This document shows positions 1-15,500 of a stretch of 64,000 nucleotides of DNA, piece after piece. Every line of letters begins with the position of its first letter. The first letter of the stretch is position 1. Under the pieces are notes generated by a model. It was not told the DNA's origin and did not search any database. It saw nothing but the letters and a program-made list of their open reading frames with translations. Made by a program: the position numbers and the translations under genes. The stretch covers positions 27,408,619 through 27,472,618 of the forward strand of contig JASFXZ010000001.1 in the NCBI GenBank assembly GCA_032209605.1, read 5' to 3'. Source of the DNA: Mactromeris polynyma. Lineage: Eukaryota; Mollusca; Bivalvia; Venerida; Mactridae.

Positions 1-126
1 AAATAGAAACCACATGTTCTGCAAAACAATTTCTCGAACACATGATGATTCGCAGTCAAAACAATAGAACAACTAAATTATAAATGTGGATAACAAAATA
101 ATAATTTTCGATAATAAAATAATATA

Positions 127-410
127 TATGATGATAATGATGATAACAGGATCATGCTAATAACAATAATGATGATAATGATTTAAATGACGAAAATAGA
201 AATATTTATTCTGAGGATGATAATAATTATCATGACGACGATGATGATGATAAGAATAATGACAGCGATGATACTAATAATGATGAAGACAAAAGTGATA
301 ATGATGATGGTAATAATGAAGATGATGATGACAGCATTGCTGATAATGAGGTTGATTATCATGATGATACTAATGAAGTTGAAAATGATAAACATGATGA
401 TAATTTTCAT
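127..410. repeat. GAT/ATG trinucleotide microsatellite
   Basis: Interrupted (GAT)n/(AAT)n run directly downstream of receptor exon 7's donor, inside an intron. Long M/I-rich frames on both strands are produced by the triplet repeat and are not genes. Positions 1-126 show nothing recognisable. Confidence 0.85.
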
Positions 411-418
411 TTCCTTAC

Positions 419-550
419 ATTTTCCGGATTCTCTCTGTCGAGTTTTGGAAATGCTACAACTGCTATATTATCGAGTCCTTCAGCGCATGCGCCAAGAGTT
501 GCTGATATATCAGATGTGTGGTTGTAGCTGGCTATTAACCACCGGGAAAA
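419..550 (-). CDS. Receptor exon 7
   Basis: Acceptor tttaagcag|TT and donor AAAT|gtaagg; phase 0 to phase 0; 44 codons. It encodes FSRWLIASYNHTSDISATLG then NIAVVAFPKLDRENPEN. An arginine-tryptophan-leucine strand followed by a late hydrophobic strand and an acidic/asparagine turn is the usual end of the iGluR amino-terminal domain second lobe. The next exon lies beyond the left edge. Confidence 0.7.
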
Positions 551-3500
551 CTGCTTAAATAAAGTTTTCACTTTCTTGTTCTTGTCATCGAATTTGTTGG
601 CCTAAAACAAAAAAAGTCCTTCAGCATTGAAGCTATCGTATGAGAAAAACTATCACGTGACAAAATGCTTGTTTTCCATGTCATATGATTATTATTTTTG
701 TTATCTGTATTTCTCATACTATGTAGTCTTTATTGTTTTTAAATATTTATTCTATGTTGTTGCATATCAGGTCGTCCTTAGTAAAGTGTTTGTTTGTTTA
801 CCCCGGCTCATGTAAACAAGTCCTCACTCAATTGTTTGTTGCTCTTTCGTGTAGAAAATTGTATGTTAGTTTAACCGTTCATAACTGCATCGGTCTAACG
901 TCACACATACATAGTGTGGAACTGGATATCACAAACAAACACTTTATTAAAGACCAGCTTTAAGCAAATGAGGAGAATTTTGTAATTGACATTTCGTAAA
1001 AGATTTATTAAAAATATGGTGCCCAAGTTTGTCGTTCAGTAACAACTTATGAGCTTGTTTAGTCAAAAAGTGGTTTTTATTTAGAAGCTGAAACTTGTAT
1101 ATAATGTTAAAACAGTAGCATGGAAAAACAATCGCTTTCGATGGTGATATGAGATATTGTCAACACTAAAGACGCTAGTTTGATAAAAGTACATATTACA
1201 CTTACTTCATAGAATAGTCGTCTTATACAATTATTACCACAGAGAATAACAAAATTTAATTGAGACTCTGATGGAACTATGCGCAAGTATGCTTCCAACA
1301 ACGTCTCTGTAATATTAGCTAACTCGTCAAGATTGTAAATTATCACCCGGACATCTAGCATCGATAATTGGTCAACTAATCTCGCAGCTTCGAATTCTGA
1401 AAATAAAATGCGCAATCAAAACTACAGTTAAGTTAAAAGTGATGACAACGCAATATCTCCTGCCAATAAAGTATATATATATACATATGTCACAACATAC
1501 TATCACTGTGATGGCAATAAACAAGGATGTATGTCATGCGATAACTCACTCTCACAGGGAAATAACTCGCAATACATCGACAGTCACAATGAATCTATTC
1601 ATATAATAAAAATCGGGCCGTTCAAAGGGAGTAAACTGTAATTACCAATATTGGCATTTTCATTGGGAGTTAACTATAACGGCAAAAATCGGAGCTTTAA
1701 AAGCGAGATAACTCTAACGGCAAATATCGGAGCTTTAAAAGCGAGATAATTCTAACTGCAAATATCGAAGCTTTTAACGCGAGATAACTCTAACAGCAAA
1801 TATCGGAGCTTTAAAAGCGAGATAACTCTAACGGCAAATATCGGAGCTTTAAAAGCGAGATAATTCTAACTGCAAATATCGAAGCTTTAAACGCGAGATA
1901 ACTCTAACGGCAAATATCGAAGCTTTAAAAGCGAGATAACTCTAACGGCAAATATCGGAGCTTTAAAACCGAGATAACTCTAACGGCAAATATCGGAGCT
2001 TTAAAACCGAGATAACTCTAACGGCAAATATCGGAGCTGTAAAAGCGAGATAACTCTAACGGCAAATATCGAAGCTTTAAAAGCGAGATAACTCTAACGG
2101 CAAATATCGAAGCTTTAAAAGCGAGATAACTCTATCGACAAATATCGGAGCTTTAACAGCGAGATAACTCTAACGGCAAATATCGTAGCTTTAAAAGCGA
2201 GCTAACTCCAACAGCAAATATCGGAGCTTTAACAGCGAGATAACTCTAACGGCAAATATCGGAGCTTTAACAGCGAGATAACTCTAACGGCAAATATCGG
2301 AGCTTTAAAAGCGAGCTAACTCTAACGGCAAATATCGGAGCTTTAAAAGCGAGATAACTCTAACGGAAAATATCGGAGATTTCGAAGGGAGTTAACTTTA
2401 ATTACCAATATTGGATTTTCAAAGGGAGTTTACTCTAACTATTAATATCAAAGACTTCAAAGGGAATTAGCTCAAATTACCAATTTTGTAATAGTTCAAA
2501 CAAACTGCACTGTGAGTGGGCTTTGATAATCTACATCTCCGCCTTAATTAATCTGACGGTGGACAAATGACTTTGAACAGTTCCTTTATCTTCAGTCTAA
2601 TGGTCACGGACAATATGCGCCCCTTCCGAGATTTCGTAACCTTCGACCTTCAAACTGGAAGTAGAATACTCTTCCGGGCTTATTTGTATTTTCATGAATA
2701 TGTTTTAAGTATATTCACCTGTATTAGATTCGTGAATAATTATCACATCCTTCCAGTGCAACTCTCGCTTTATAATCGCAGATAAAATCCCAGGACCATC
2801 TAACTGCACCTAGAGAGGAAATTAGTCAATGGATTGACCGATAAATAAAATATAATACACACACAGTATATGTCAGCTGAGAATCACTCTGTTGACACCA
2901 CTGACTATAAAATATTAATTTGTCATTGCTATAATGTCATGATCGCTGTTTTGAATATATTTTCGCTAAATGTATAACAATCATAAACGTCATCTCGGGC
3001 ATGTATTTACTTGTTTTCGATAATTCAAATGTATCTAGATCGTTCATGCCAACACGGGCGTGTATTCACGTTTCACGATAATTCCTTTGTAATAAAATGA
3101 ATAACGTATTAGCAAATCGCCAACTAATGGCCTCTACTATATAAGCGAAAACATTTTTGTGCAATGTTTGTTCACAATTGTTTATATAATTAAATTATTC
3201 CAGATGAAATATGTACAAACTCAACTTTAGGAATCGAGGATGTTGGCTATTGTATAACGTGCATGGTGGACAACTATGTACGATTGATTCGACGTATATT
3301 TTACGAAATGTGATTGTATAATGTCGTAATTTCAGAAAACCAGTACCAAGGGAACTAACTCAAACGGGAAAAAATGTTAAGTTCTAAGAGCGACAACAAA
3401 AGCCAAATTCCGATTGTAGACTGGTGTAGATTTTTGTTCAAAATATTCGATCGTTTAAATCATATGCATGTATATTCTAATTAAATACAAAATATTGCTG

Positions 3501-6500
3501 TTCTGATAATATCAATTAATTGTTTACCAAGTGAACACAATCCTCAAATTACAAACACGCGATTTGAAACATCAGAGGAAACACAGAAAATGATGCAACC
3601 CACCTTTCCTTTGAAGTTTGTTGCATTGTCGGTATGTCTCAAAATATTATTGACTTCCGAGATCTGGAGACAATAGGGGTCCGTCACGTGTCCTGACGTC
3701 ACCAGGGGACATAACGCATGGTTTCCAATTACTTTGGATGACTTTTTTCTTATTTCCTAAAATGTTTAAACATATAATTATTTATTACCTAAAAGCTAGA
3801 CGACATATTACGGTTCATAGTTTGAGAAAACGACTACAGTTGCAATTCAACTACAAAGCTGATTGAACGTCTGATACCTGTCCATGAGAAACTACCAGTA
3901 TCTTCTATAAGTTGCCAAATTAGGTGGACATTTAAGCGGAATACGCCGGGCCTTTGATACAAACTGTTCACTAATAAGTTTACCATTTTCATGTACATGT
4001 ATATATATAAACATTTTTAAGTTGAGTTTACTGCTATTCTTGCAATACAGTTGGTTGCAACAAACTGCTGTTGGTTCCATCTTCAGGTGGAGGTCCCTTT
4101 CACTGAGTGTTTCGGCGCTTTCCACAACACTCCCAAGGGTGAGGTGATCAAGCTCAGCCAGGAACCAACTAGCTTCGCAAACGCTCTTCTCTCTTCAACC
4201 ATAACCAGCGAGAGGAGTCTTCTGACTTTTTGTTGATCTGTGCAACAGCTGTCCTGTTATGCCGATAATACCCATTGCTCGCCATAATGACTGGGCGGCA
4301 AATCCTCGGCATCCTACCTCAACAGGAAGGTTCCAGGCTCTCCATCCAGTCAGCTGGCACTCGATGGTCAGACCATCATACTTGGCCAACTTTCTCTGGT
4401 GTGCTTCATCCATCCTTGACTCCAATGGTTCAGTAAGCTCCACTGAAAGTACTTGTATTGTTACCCGAGACTACACGACGATATCTAGCCTGTATAGTGT
4501 AGAGATGATATCTTATTGGAACCGAAGTTGCTTCTGTAGATCAACTCTTTTTTCAAAGTATGTTGCTGTTGGCAAGATACCACCAGGCGGTATGGTTTGT
4601 TTCTTCGGACAATGTTGATGAAAGTGGGTCCTTTCTTGGCTATCGGTATCTTGCTTTTCCGTGCTGTTTCCAGGCTGTGGGCTAGTTCAGCCCGCACTTG
4701 GTCATGTCGCCATCGATAGCATCCATCTGTCAAAGCTACATTACATGATGACGACACGTGTTCCAGGTTTGCTGGCTTACCACATAGTTTGCAGGTTGGA
4801 TCTTCTTGTATTCCCCATATCTTTAAGCTGGTTGGTGTTGGCATGACGTCATGGACGGACCGAGGAAGAAAGCTGATTATGTTGCTGTCCATATTCCATG
4901 CATCGTTCCAGATCAGTTTACGTGATAGAGCTGACTTCCAACGTGTCCAATCACTTTGCTGTCTCATTTATCAAGACGATTTTCTTTCTCCTGCCTTCTC
5001 ACCTCGCCCTGTATCAGTGTCCTTCTCTCTACACTGTTGGCTCTGTGCCATCTTGGAGTGCTAAAGTTTCCAAGACCAAGTCGTCCTTCTGCAGTGTTGC
5101 CAACAATGTCATTATGCTTGAGTCTGGACTCTGCATCATCTACTGCTTTTGATGCAACCCATTTCCTGCCAGTCTTAACTGTAACCTAAGCTTCTCTGAC
5201 CTTGTCATCAGTGCTGTCCCGCAACATCACAACTTTCCAGACTTTTGCTGCTTTGAATTCCTCGATAACCAAAGATAATGGCATTTGCAGCTTGTTGGTA
5301 GTGCTGTACAGTCCAATACTGCTGAAGCTCCTTGTATCCCCATCCATCGTGTGATGAAGCTGTTCAAACAACTAAGAACTGTCTTTTCGGCGCAACCTTA
5401 CTAACATGGCTTTGCTATTTGCATATCAGGGTTGTGCTAATCAATCAAATCTTACGTTAACCACTGAACATAATTCTCTCCAACATAAAAACGTTTGTGA
5501 CATTGACGCGGATTGGTTAATTAATAAGGCCTAAATATTTGTTTACCGTATCTAAAAACAATAACTTGTTCATTGTTATGTATTTTTTCTTAATGAACAC
5601 AATTATTGCAATGGTGTTATGTTTGCAACGAAAACATTTTGATCACGATGGAGGCTTTATCCTTATTATTGTAAACATGACAGTGTTGTATGAAAACCAG
5701 ATGAACATAATAGTGTTTGCCTTAACAACTGCGTCTGAAAGTAGATATATCGTATATTTCAAGATTTATCTAGTGAGTAGTGTTGTAAGTCAGCCCCACG
5801 GGAAATTTTCCGGCGTTAGAATAAAGAAGAGTCATCTCGGCAATTTGGTATTTTGTACAACAAATCTTAACCTTCAGTTTGCAAAATTGCTTGCTTCAGA
5901 TTGCGCCGTCCATCTTTTTAAAGTGCATACTACTCAGGTTGATATATTGTATATTGAACACTGACATTGCCTTACGTCTACCTATCACACTTTCGTGAAT
6001 GTTATCACACTGACATCTAAAACATGATAGCCTGCCTCAAGGATCGGGCGAGTATTATATTCCATGCAATCCTGTTTCATGGTAATAAAATCACCGACTT
6101 AAAGCGTAATGTATTAATGGCACTCAGTTTTAGTTGATTCATTAAATAGATAGTATCTAGATAGTGCATTCAAGTGTAGATTTGTGGATAATAGTGATGC
6201 CATATTCATCCTGTAACATTAAACCCTTAAAATATTAATAACTTAATATGCTATATTTGAATTTTAAAACACGCGTCTGAAAGAATACGCATACGCATGA
6301 AAATCCGATATAAAGCACCATTAAATGTTCACAGTTCGCATCGAAAAAAATGAATTTGTGTACTGTGTATATGAAAACTCTTATTTATTCACTTCATTGT
6401 TTAACTACCAAATACACATTCAAATATACTCTTACAGTGGTAGAACGCAGCAAGCGACGAAGTTGTTGCTGAGTACTTTTTAAAACGATAGCTTTCAAGA

Positions 6501-9500
6501 TTACTTATAAGATGATATGCATATACTTTTTTGTTCTACGGAAAACATGTAGAACATCACTTGCAATTTTAACTATTAGCTAACTTCTAGATGGAACTTA
6601 ATATGATTCCATAGCCCTTAGTTATTTTATAGCAGTTTATTCAACTAACTATGCTTATTTATAATTTAACGAAACACTTTGCGTCTTCAATGGTTTCCAT
6701 CAATTTGAAAGTTGACTGTGGACGTCTTGCATAGGACATAACATTGACACATGGGTGTAAACTTATACAACAGATTGGCTTGGAGATGATAAATACAACA
6801 GATTGGCTTGGAGATGATAAGTTATTGTTGCTCATTTATTGAAACTTTACGCCATTGTTCTACAGTATTTCAGTTACGTACGGTGGTAAGTTACCCAGCC
6901 ACTCCATATAAATGCTACAGGGAACTAAACAGGAAGCTACAAACACCAAACTGTAAGACACTGGCAGGTCGCGACCGGGAATCGAACCCACTACGTCCCA
7001 CACCTGACCGGGCCCATACTCTGCCACGGAGACACTGGTTCGATTTATTTCAGTACACGAGTATCTAACACAATGCTTAAAACAACAGAAAAATACCTTT
7101 AGTGTATACGATGGCGTTATTCCCCATGTAATCAAAGGAACTTTAGTTGTCTTCACATATTGGACATGTTCTCCTATATCGTTTAGAATAACAATCACAG
7201 CAACGTCACTACTAGCTTCTAGTTGTTGTACTGAAAAAACAACACAAGTGTAAAATCAACCGACAGACCTAGCAATCAATCAAACATAACGTCAAGTTTT
7301 TTCTGTTAAAAAAATACTAGTATACCTATAAAGGTTTTTTTTTTCAATTTGTAAAGACTTAACTCTCTTGTTACCATTCCTGTAACAATCGGTCTGCCTT
7401 TTGACCGATTTCTACAGGTAAGACATCAATACAGTAAAACCTCACTCAAAATGGTAACCTCATTAATGAGACCTAGTTTCATGAACTAACGTCAACTCTT
7501 CAAGTCGGACCACCTGACTACTGAGACTGAAATTCTTTAGAACCAATGGTGGTTTATCATTGTGATTTCACAGGATGTTTATTTTGTGGTGCAATGGCAA
7601 CGGGCTGTGTCATGAAATGTATGGTCAAAAGTGTTCGTAGTTTGTTTCCTTGTTTCCAACTCTGATGAGTTGTATATGAATGACCTGTGGCGCGATTGCT
7701 ACAATTATTTGCCCCCACGGTATTTTAACGCCAAATATTACACATGCCATTATTTCTCTGGAACGCTAACAAAAACAGAGAACTATAGGTGGTTAGATTA
7801 TGAACCGAAGTATGTTTATATCTGTAAATGAAACAGTTTGTGGCATTTATATTGATTTGAACCGTTATCAATCAAAATCAATCATGGTGCGACAATAAAA
7901 ACGATTTCTACAGGAAGTAATACCGGATGGAATCGTTGTAAACAGACGTTTGTTACTGTAAGGAAAGATGAACGATTTTCACACTGGCAGGCTTTGTGAT
8001 AGTTCACAATTTGTGTCGTCTGACAGTACAATCAGTATGTCTCAGACAATATCGTATATCAGAAACACAGGCGCATTTAGTCTGTTACCATTATTTAAAT
8101 AACATGTTATGTGCTTATAATGCACCGCATAGTGGATTCAAAATAAATTGAGAGGCCCGTTATTGTATACACGATGTTTGTTGGTCAATAATGTCAAAAG
8201 CGTCTTTTCAATGGTTTGCTACTTCACAATTTGTTTACAAACCTTCTCCAGTTAATAAAATAAATATACATGTTAGAATAGTTTGTTGACACGTGTGTGC
8301 TTTATCGAGAAGTGCATCCTAAGTATTGTACTAAACGAACTTCCGGTGTGCAACATGCGTGCAAGTCTTAACATACCGTTGAGTCAATAGATATTAAAGC
8401 GTGATACAACGCTTTGACGAAAGGTTTCGATTGGCTTAGGAAAAACGTGACTGTATTAGATAACAGTTTAGTGCACGTTATGGTAATCGATATAATATTA
8501 TTACAGCTGCATTATTTGAAACATTACATAGAGCACATAATGCAGTTTGGTAAGCAAATCTGGTCACATGACATGTATACAGTCAACTTCCGATACTCTG
8601 GCATTCAATCTCTGCAATAAGTTCCACTTGCGGACACAAATCTTGAGGAACCAAATCTACACAACGTATATTGCATCCGCTCACACAGAATCATCCCATT
8701 CCAAAACTGGTATAGAAAATCGGGAACTAAAGATCACTGCCTTACAATAAACCAGCCTGGACTTAATTGAGTAAGTAATTTGTATAAAATAACAGTAATA
8801 CATGTTAATACACGTAGTATATTTACCTGCTTTATAGACATAGTAAGGTTCTGTAGTGTCTATATCATAACGTAGAAATGTAACATTGCAATTATACAGA
8901 CTGAACAGCTCCATACTGTAACCCGCTCTTCCATCGCTCACCAAGCCTGAAACATATCATTATTGTTGCTAAATGTTTGAAAGGATGGGACTATACGCCG
9001 GTTACAACACGTACCCAGTTATAAGCAACAGTCGGTTGGCCAGTGCTCCAGAAAATCCCACCATGATTGACCCGCACTACTTACATTCCTTTTTAGTGGA
9101 AGTTAAGATATATTCAGATTTGGTCCATAAAAGAAAAGTTCTTATTTATCATTTGTCATCTGTACTTAAAGGGCTAGTCATATGTGACTTATGAGACATC
9201 TACTTCATCAGCACACATTTACTTCCCGATTTAATGTCAGACACCTAACAAGTAGGCTAACGGTACCTATAATTTAACTCGCTGGCCATATCTACCGGCC
9301 ATATCAAAACGGACACATACCGACATCCGTGTTTTCAACAGGTTTATGAGCTGTTCAATAATATCAAATGTTTCATACATTCTTTGTAATTATTACGGCA
9401 ATGGCAATATTCTATACCAATTCCATGCTCGTTCCATAAATTGTATTTATCAAAATTGTTACACCAGAGACATACAGTATCTGTTAAACATCTAGTCACC

Positions 9501-12500
9501 ATCGTCATCATCTCCTTTATTATTGCGGAGTCTGGAAGTGTTAGCTGTCAGCCTATTACATCTTAATACGCAAACGTGTCACATATCCTCACTCCTGATT
9601 CACGATGTGAAGTTGCCATTTGCTGGCGTAAGAACAGTTGGTTGACTGGTAATCCAGGAACAATGGTAAGTCTACTGACCATCATATATACCTTAAATAC
9701 GTCGTAATTCCCGAACCCAATCTGAGCGGGCGATTTTCTATATTAAAAAGTCACTATAATAAGAGGAATAGTTGAACCAGGAAAAAATCATTTTCACAAA
9801 ATATGACATTCGTTAATAGATCTATCAAGTTAAAATGAAATTTACACTTTTGAATTTGGGAAAACGTTCACAAGTTCATCCCGCCAATACTATTTCACAG
9901 TTTCGAAACAGTTGCTGGATACATCTACTGTTGATTTTATTGAGGATAGCAAAGCATGAATGATTCAAATGAATTCGACTATCAAAACAGTCAACGTGAA
10001 CCTGTCAAAATCAAGTTCATTGTTTCAAATCACATTTTCATAATGTAGTAAATGTCATTAAACACAACATTGCAGGTTTGCTCCAGTATAATTGGTGGCC
10101 TTCAATTAAAAAACGAGCGTATTCTCACTCCATTGTCGAGGTTTAGTGATTTTCACCGACGAAGCAATCAGATGTGAATAAATATAGTTTTAGTTATAAG
10201 ATTTGACATGTCGATTAGAAATCAATTATAAACATTGCGTTGTATTAATTTGTATAAAATCAATTTACACTCATCATTTCACTCTCTTGTCAATTCCTAA
10301 TAATTATGGTCATAGTCCAAGGATTACATTCATATTTCAAAGAGCATGTTTACATGCTTGTCGCGAAGCAATTCTAATCTTTGTTCATTCATATCGATTA
10401 ATTTACTTCTTCAAAGGCGGATGGGTTTTACGTCACATATATACCATAGAGTTTTTGTTCAAACATCGACGGCTCTGCTTGAGGTAAACATATCTGATTA
10501 AAGTTAACATTTTTGAAACAACGTTCGTAATATTCGTATCAAGCACTTTCGAACACTGAACAACATAATTAAAAAGAGTACCGTAAGCGAATGCAGACGC
10601 TCGACTGCGGGTTGCATTATTATTACACGGTCTAAGAAACTGACCTAAACGCAGTATTGATACTTTTATAGACATAGACGAGAATGATCAAGCAATGACA
10701 ATACATAATCATTATTTACAAAAAAGACGAGCTACTATGAATTTCGACTACATACGTATGGTGTAAGACTTATTCAAAAATTTAAATTTATTCAAGATAA
10801 GGCCATAAAAACGTATTGTTTGATTATAATCCTTTAATTTTCAGTACAGCGAGGGTTGTTTGTAATAGGTTCACTCCCTGGAAAATGATAAGCATGTCTC
10901 TAACTAGGTTTGTGAATGAATTCAATGTTTTTCACGTCCTTTTTATGTTAATGTTTTCTATAAACAATTTAATTCCATTTCGCAATCTATCGATATATAG
11001 GGACTGGGAAGGCTGGGTATTTCTCTGCCCTCATAACGATATATAGGGACTGGGAAGGCTGGGTATTTCTCTGCCCTCCTAACGAAATATAGGGACTGGG
11101 AAAGCTGGGTACTTCTCTGCCCTCCTAACGATATATAGGGACTGGGAAGGCTGGGTATTTCTCTGCCCTCCTAACGATATATAGGGACTGGGAAGGCTGG
11201 GTATTTCTCTGCCCTACTAACGATATATAGGGACTGGGAAGGCTGGGTATTTCTCTGCCCTCCTAACGATATATAGGGACTGGGAAAGCTGGGTATTTCT
11301 CTGCCCTCCTAACGATATATAGGGACTGGGAAGGCTGAGTATTTCTCTGCCCTCCTACGATATATAGGGACTGGGAAGGCTGGGTATTTCTCTGCCCTCC
11401 TAACGATCTGTGGGGACTGGGAAGGCTGGGTATTTCTCTGCCCTCCTAACGATATGTGGGGACTGGGAAGGCTGGGTATTTCTCTGCCCTCCTAACGATA
11501 TATAGGGACTGGGAAGGCTGGGTATTTCTCTGCCCTCCTAACGATATGTGATGGCTGGAAAGGCTGGGTATTTCTCTGCCCTCCTAACGATATATAGGGA
11601 CTGGGAAGGCTGGGTATTTCTCTGCCCTCCTAACGATATGTGATGGCTGGAAAGGCTGGGTATTTCTCTGCCCTCCTAACGATATGTGATGGCTGGAAAG
11701 GCTGGGTATTTCTCTGCCCTCCTAACGATATGTGATGGCTGGGAAGGCTGGGTATTTCTCTGCCCTCCTAACGATATGTGATGGCTGGGAAGGCTGGGTA
11801 TTTCTCTGCCCTCCTAACGATATGTGATGGCTGGGAATGCTGGGTATTTCTCTGCCCTCCTAACGATATATAGGGACTGGGAAGGCTGGGTATTTCTCTG
11901 CCCTCCTAACGAAATATAGGGACTGGGAAAGCTGGGTATTTCTCTGCCCTCCTAACGATATATAGGGACTGGGAAGGCTGGGTATTTCTCTGCCCTCCTA
12001 ACGATATATAGGGACTGGGAAGGCTGGGTATTTCTCTGCCCTACTAACGATATATAGGGACTGGGAAGGCTGGGTATTTCTCTGCCCTTCTAACGATCTG
12101 TGGGGACTGGGAAGGCTGGGTATTTCTCTGCCCTCCTAACGATCTGTGGGAACTGGGAAGGCTGGGTATTTCTCTGCTCCCTAACGATATATAGGGACTG
12201 GGAAGGCTGGGTATTTCTCTGCCCTCCTAACGATATATAGGGACTGGGAAGGCTGGGTATTTCTCTGCCCTTCTAACGATCTGTGGGGACTGGGAAGGCC
12301 GGTTATTTGCTGCCCTACTAACGATATGTGGTGGCTGGGAAGGCTGGTTATTTGCTACCATACTAACGATTTGTCGTGGCTGGGAAGGGATGTTAATTGC
12401 TGCCCTACTAACGATATGTGGTAGCTGGGAAGGCTGGTTATTTGCTACCCTACTAACGATCTGTGTCGGCTGTGAAGGCTGCTTATTTGCTGCCCTACTG

Positions 12501-15500
12501 ACGATCTGTGTCGGCTGGGAAGGCTGGTTATTTGCTGCCCTGCTAACGATATGTGGTTGCTGGGAAGGCTTGTTATTTGCTGCCCTGCTAACGATCTGTT
12601 GTGGCTGGGAAGGCTGGTTATTTGCTGCCCTACTAACGATCTGTGATGGCTGGGAAGGCCTGTTATTTGCTGCCATACTAACGATCTGTGTTGGCTGGGA
12701 AGGCTGGTTATTTGCTGCCCTACTTAAGATCTGTGATGGTTGGGAAGGCTGGTTATTTGCTGCCATACTAACGATCTGTGGTGGCTGGGAAGGCTGGATA
12801 TTTCCCTGCACTACGTAATTTTCAATACCACAAAAGTTTATATTCTGTATTGACAGGATGAGCTGGTGAGGAAAGTTGGCAAGCTATTTGTTTAATATGG
12901 TTAATTCAACTGAACAAATGCAAATAACTGTACATGTATCGTCGTTTCTGTCGGTGTTTATGTATTTAACTGGCAACAATAAGATTTTGAATGATCATAA
13001 TGTAGAACATTATCGATCATTCGAATTGTATTTTAATTAGATAAAAAAGGCTACCTTGGGAATATACACTTTTCAGTACGTTTTCAAATAGAACCTATGT
13101 CGTCATAAAAAATGCATGATCTTATTAGCTATAATTAGCAGAACATTAGATGGATAAATGATGTTTTGTTGGCCTGCCATTGTATTGGAAATTAAACATT
13201 CGTGACATGACTCAATATATGCAAGCACAAACCAACATTCCACGTGTGCACTGATCTTTACTGTCGGCTTTGTAACATTGATAGTAAAAAAAAATGTCCA
13301 CGATTTGTCGCGAAATAATTTACGACTTTAATCGGTAAATATGTCACCCTTTGCCAGTGCAATATTCAGAATCCCATTGGAATAGAATGTAGCATTGAAA
13401 GCCCTGGTAACTGCCAATGTTGGCTAACATAGCGTGTTCACGGCCCCCACGAGAAATACAAATGTACTTCAATTGCGGATGTAACAAATCGTTTATTCGG
13501 TTTCAACACAACATTTCTGCAATATCAATTTCAAATTTTTGAGCACATCGTTGAAGAGCCAGGACGGACTAAAGAAGCACTGGCTAGGAAATGTTGTATG
13601 GAATGGGTCAATTATCGAAAACAATATCGTGATTTGTTTAAACAGATGTCTATTCGGTACATACTTAATCGGCAAAAATATTCCGCATCAAAATGGTTCG
13701 TTCTTATTACTGTTTAAATACATTTAAACAAATCAATAATGATAATATCCCCGTATATTGAATGTTGAAAGTGCTTTGCCATGGTGACAGCTGCCAGAAT
13801 TACTAGAACCAGACCATTTGCAATACCTCAACGAATATTCACAATGACTGACTGAAAATACCAAATAGAAGCGTATGAAAGCGCTGATTTTGTTGCTTCA
13901 TCTGCTGATACAGTTGACAGAACAACTCGCATAATATGATGGCAGTTTTGTTGCATTTTTGGCAAATGGCAATGCGTTTATTTTTCGAAATTCATGCTTA
14001 GTCATTCCCCAAGGGACTAAGTTTGCGTATACAAAGCCGACAATCTTTATTGTCTAGAATTGCGGTAATCAGTGAATAATTAGGCAACACAGCTGAAACT
14101 CTGACAGGTGGATTAATGAATTATGATGACATGCATCATATTTTTTGTCAGATAATCCATATACGTGGAAACATAATAGCAGCTTCATAGTACACCAAGT
14201 CCGCAGGGTATATACAGACCAATAACATCCCACTATTTTATAAAAATTATAAAATTCTATGAATTATGAAGATAAAAGTTAATGAAGAGTAAATGAGTAA
14301 CAACGTGTATTAACAATATAAACGTATACTATTGTTCAAAGCTCTAAATGGTATAGTTCCCAATTAACACACATAAACCGATTCAATATTCTAAATAGTA
14401 TAGTTCCCAATTAACAAACATAAACCGATTCAATATTCTAAATAGTATCGTTCCCAATTAACAAACATAAACCGATTCAATATTCGAAATGGTATAGTTC
14501 CCAATTAACGCACATAAACCGATTCAATATTCAAAACATCACTAGATCTGTTTTCCACATAACGAGGTAAAAGTAGACACAGAAAAGGCCTCATTTGTAA
14601 AGCGGAACTTCCCCAGTCAGATCTAGGCAAAGGGAGGAAGTACATACAGGCAAAAATATGAACTTCCCCAGTCAGATCAAGGCAAATGAATGAGGTACAC
14701 ACAGGGACAAATATGAACTTCCCCAGACAGTTCTAGACAAATGGAGGAGGTACATACAGGGACAAATATGAACTTACCCAGTCATATCAAGGCAAATGGA
14801 GGAGGTACATATAGGGACAAATATGAACTTACCCAGTCAGATCAAGGCAAATGGATGAGGTACATACAGGGACAAATAGGAACTTTCTCAGTCAGATCAA
14901 GGCAAAGGGAGGAGGTACATACAGGGACAAATATGAACTTCCCCAGTCAGATCAAGGCAAATGGATGAGGTACATACAGGGACAAATAGGAACTTCCCCA
15001 GTCAGTTCTAGACAAATGGAGGAGGTACATTCAGGGACAAATATGAACTTTCTCAGTCAGATCTAGACAAAGGGATGAGGTACATACAGGGACAAATATG
15101 AACTTTCTCAGTCAGATCTAGACAAATGGATGAGGTACATACAGGGACAAATATGAACTTTCTCAGTCAGATCTAGACAAATGGATGAGGTACATACAGG
15201 GACAAATATGAACTTTCTCAGTCAGATCTAGAAAAATGGAGGAGGTACATACAGGGGCAAATATGAACTTTCTCAGTCAGATCTAGACAAATGGAGGAGG
15301 TACATACAGGGACAAATATGAACTTTCTCAGTCAGATCTAGACAAAGGGATGTGGCACATACAGGGACAAATAGGAACTTCCCAAGTCAGATCTAGGCAA
15401 AGGGAGGAGGTACATACAGGGTCAAATAGGAACTTCCCAAGTCAGATCTAGACAAAGGGAGGAGGTACATACAGGGACAAATAGGAACTTCCCCAGTCAG

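Noticed and set aside
4259..5152. Plus-strand open frames of 60-119 codons
   Set aside because: Shadows of the minus-strand retrotransposon remnant.
5539..5964. 141-codon plus-strand open frame
   Set aside because: No motif, weak start, and lies in the receptor intron beside the retrotransposon tail.
7616..7831. C-type-lectin-like terminal exon on the plus strand (ends YRWLDYEPKYVYICK)
   Set aside because: The end resembles a lectin-domain C-terminus, but the cysteine spacing is wrong, no clear acceptor or partner exon exists, and it lies antisense inside a receptor intron.
12227..12818. QPSQP-type 15-residue repeat protein
   Set aside because: Arises only in the 45-bp half of the 46/45-bp array and both strands are open.
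13433..13717. 95-codon stop-free plus-strand stretch after an AG site
   Set aside because: Several stretches this long are expected by chance in a window this size and composition; no recognisable family.
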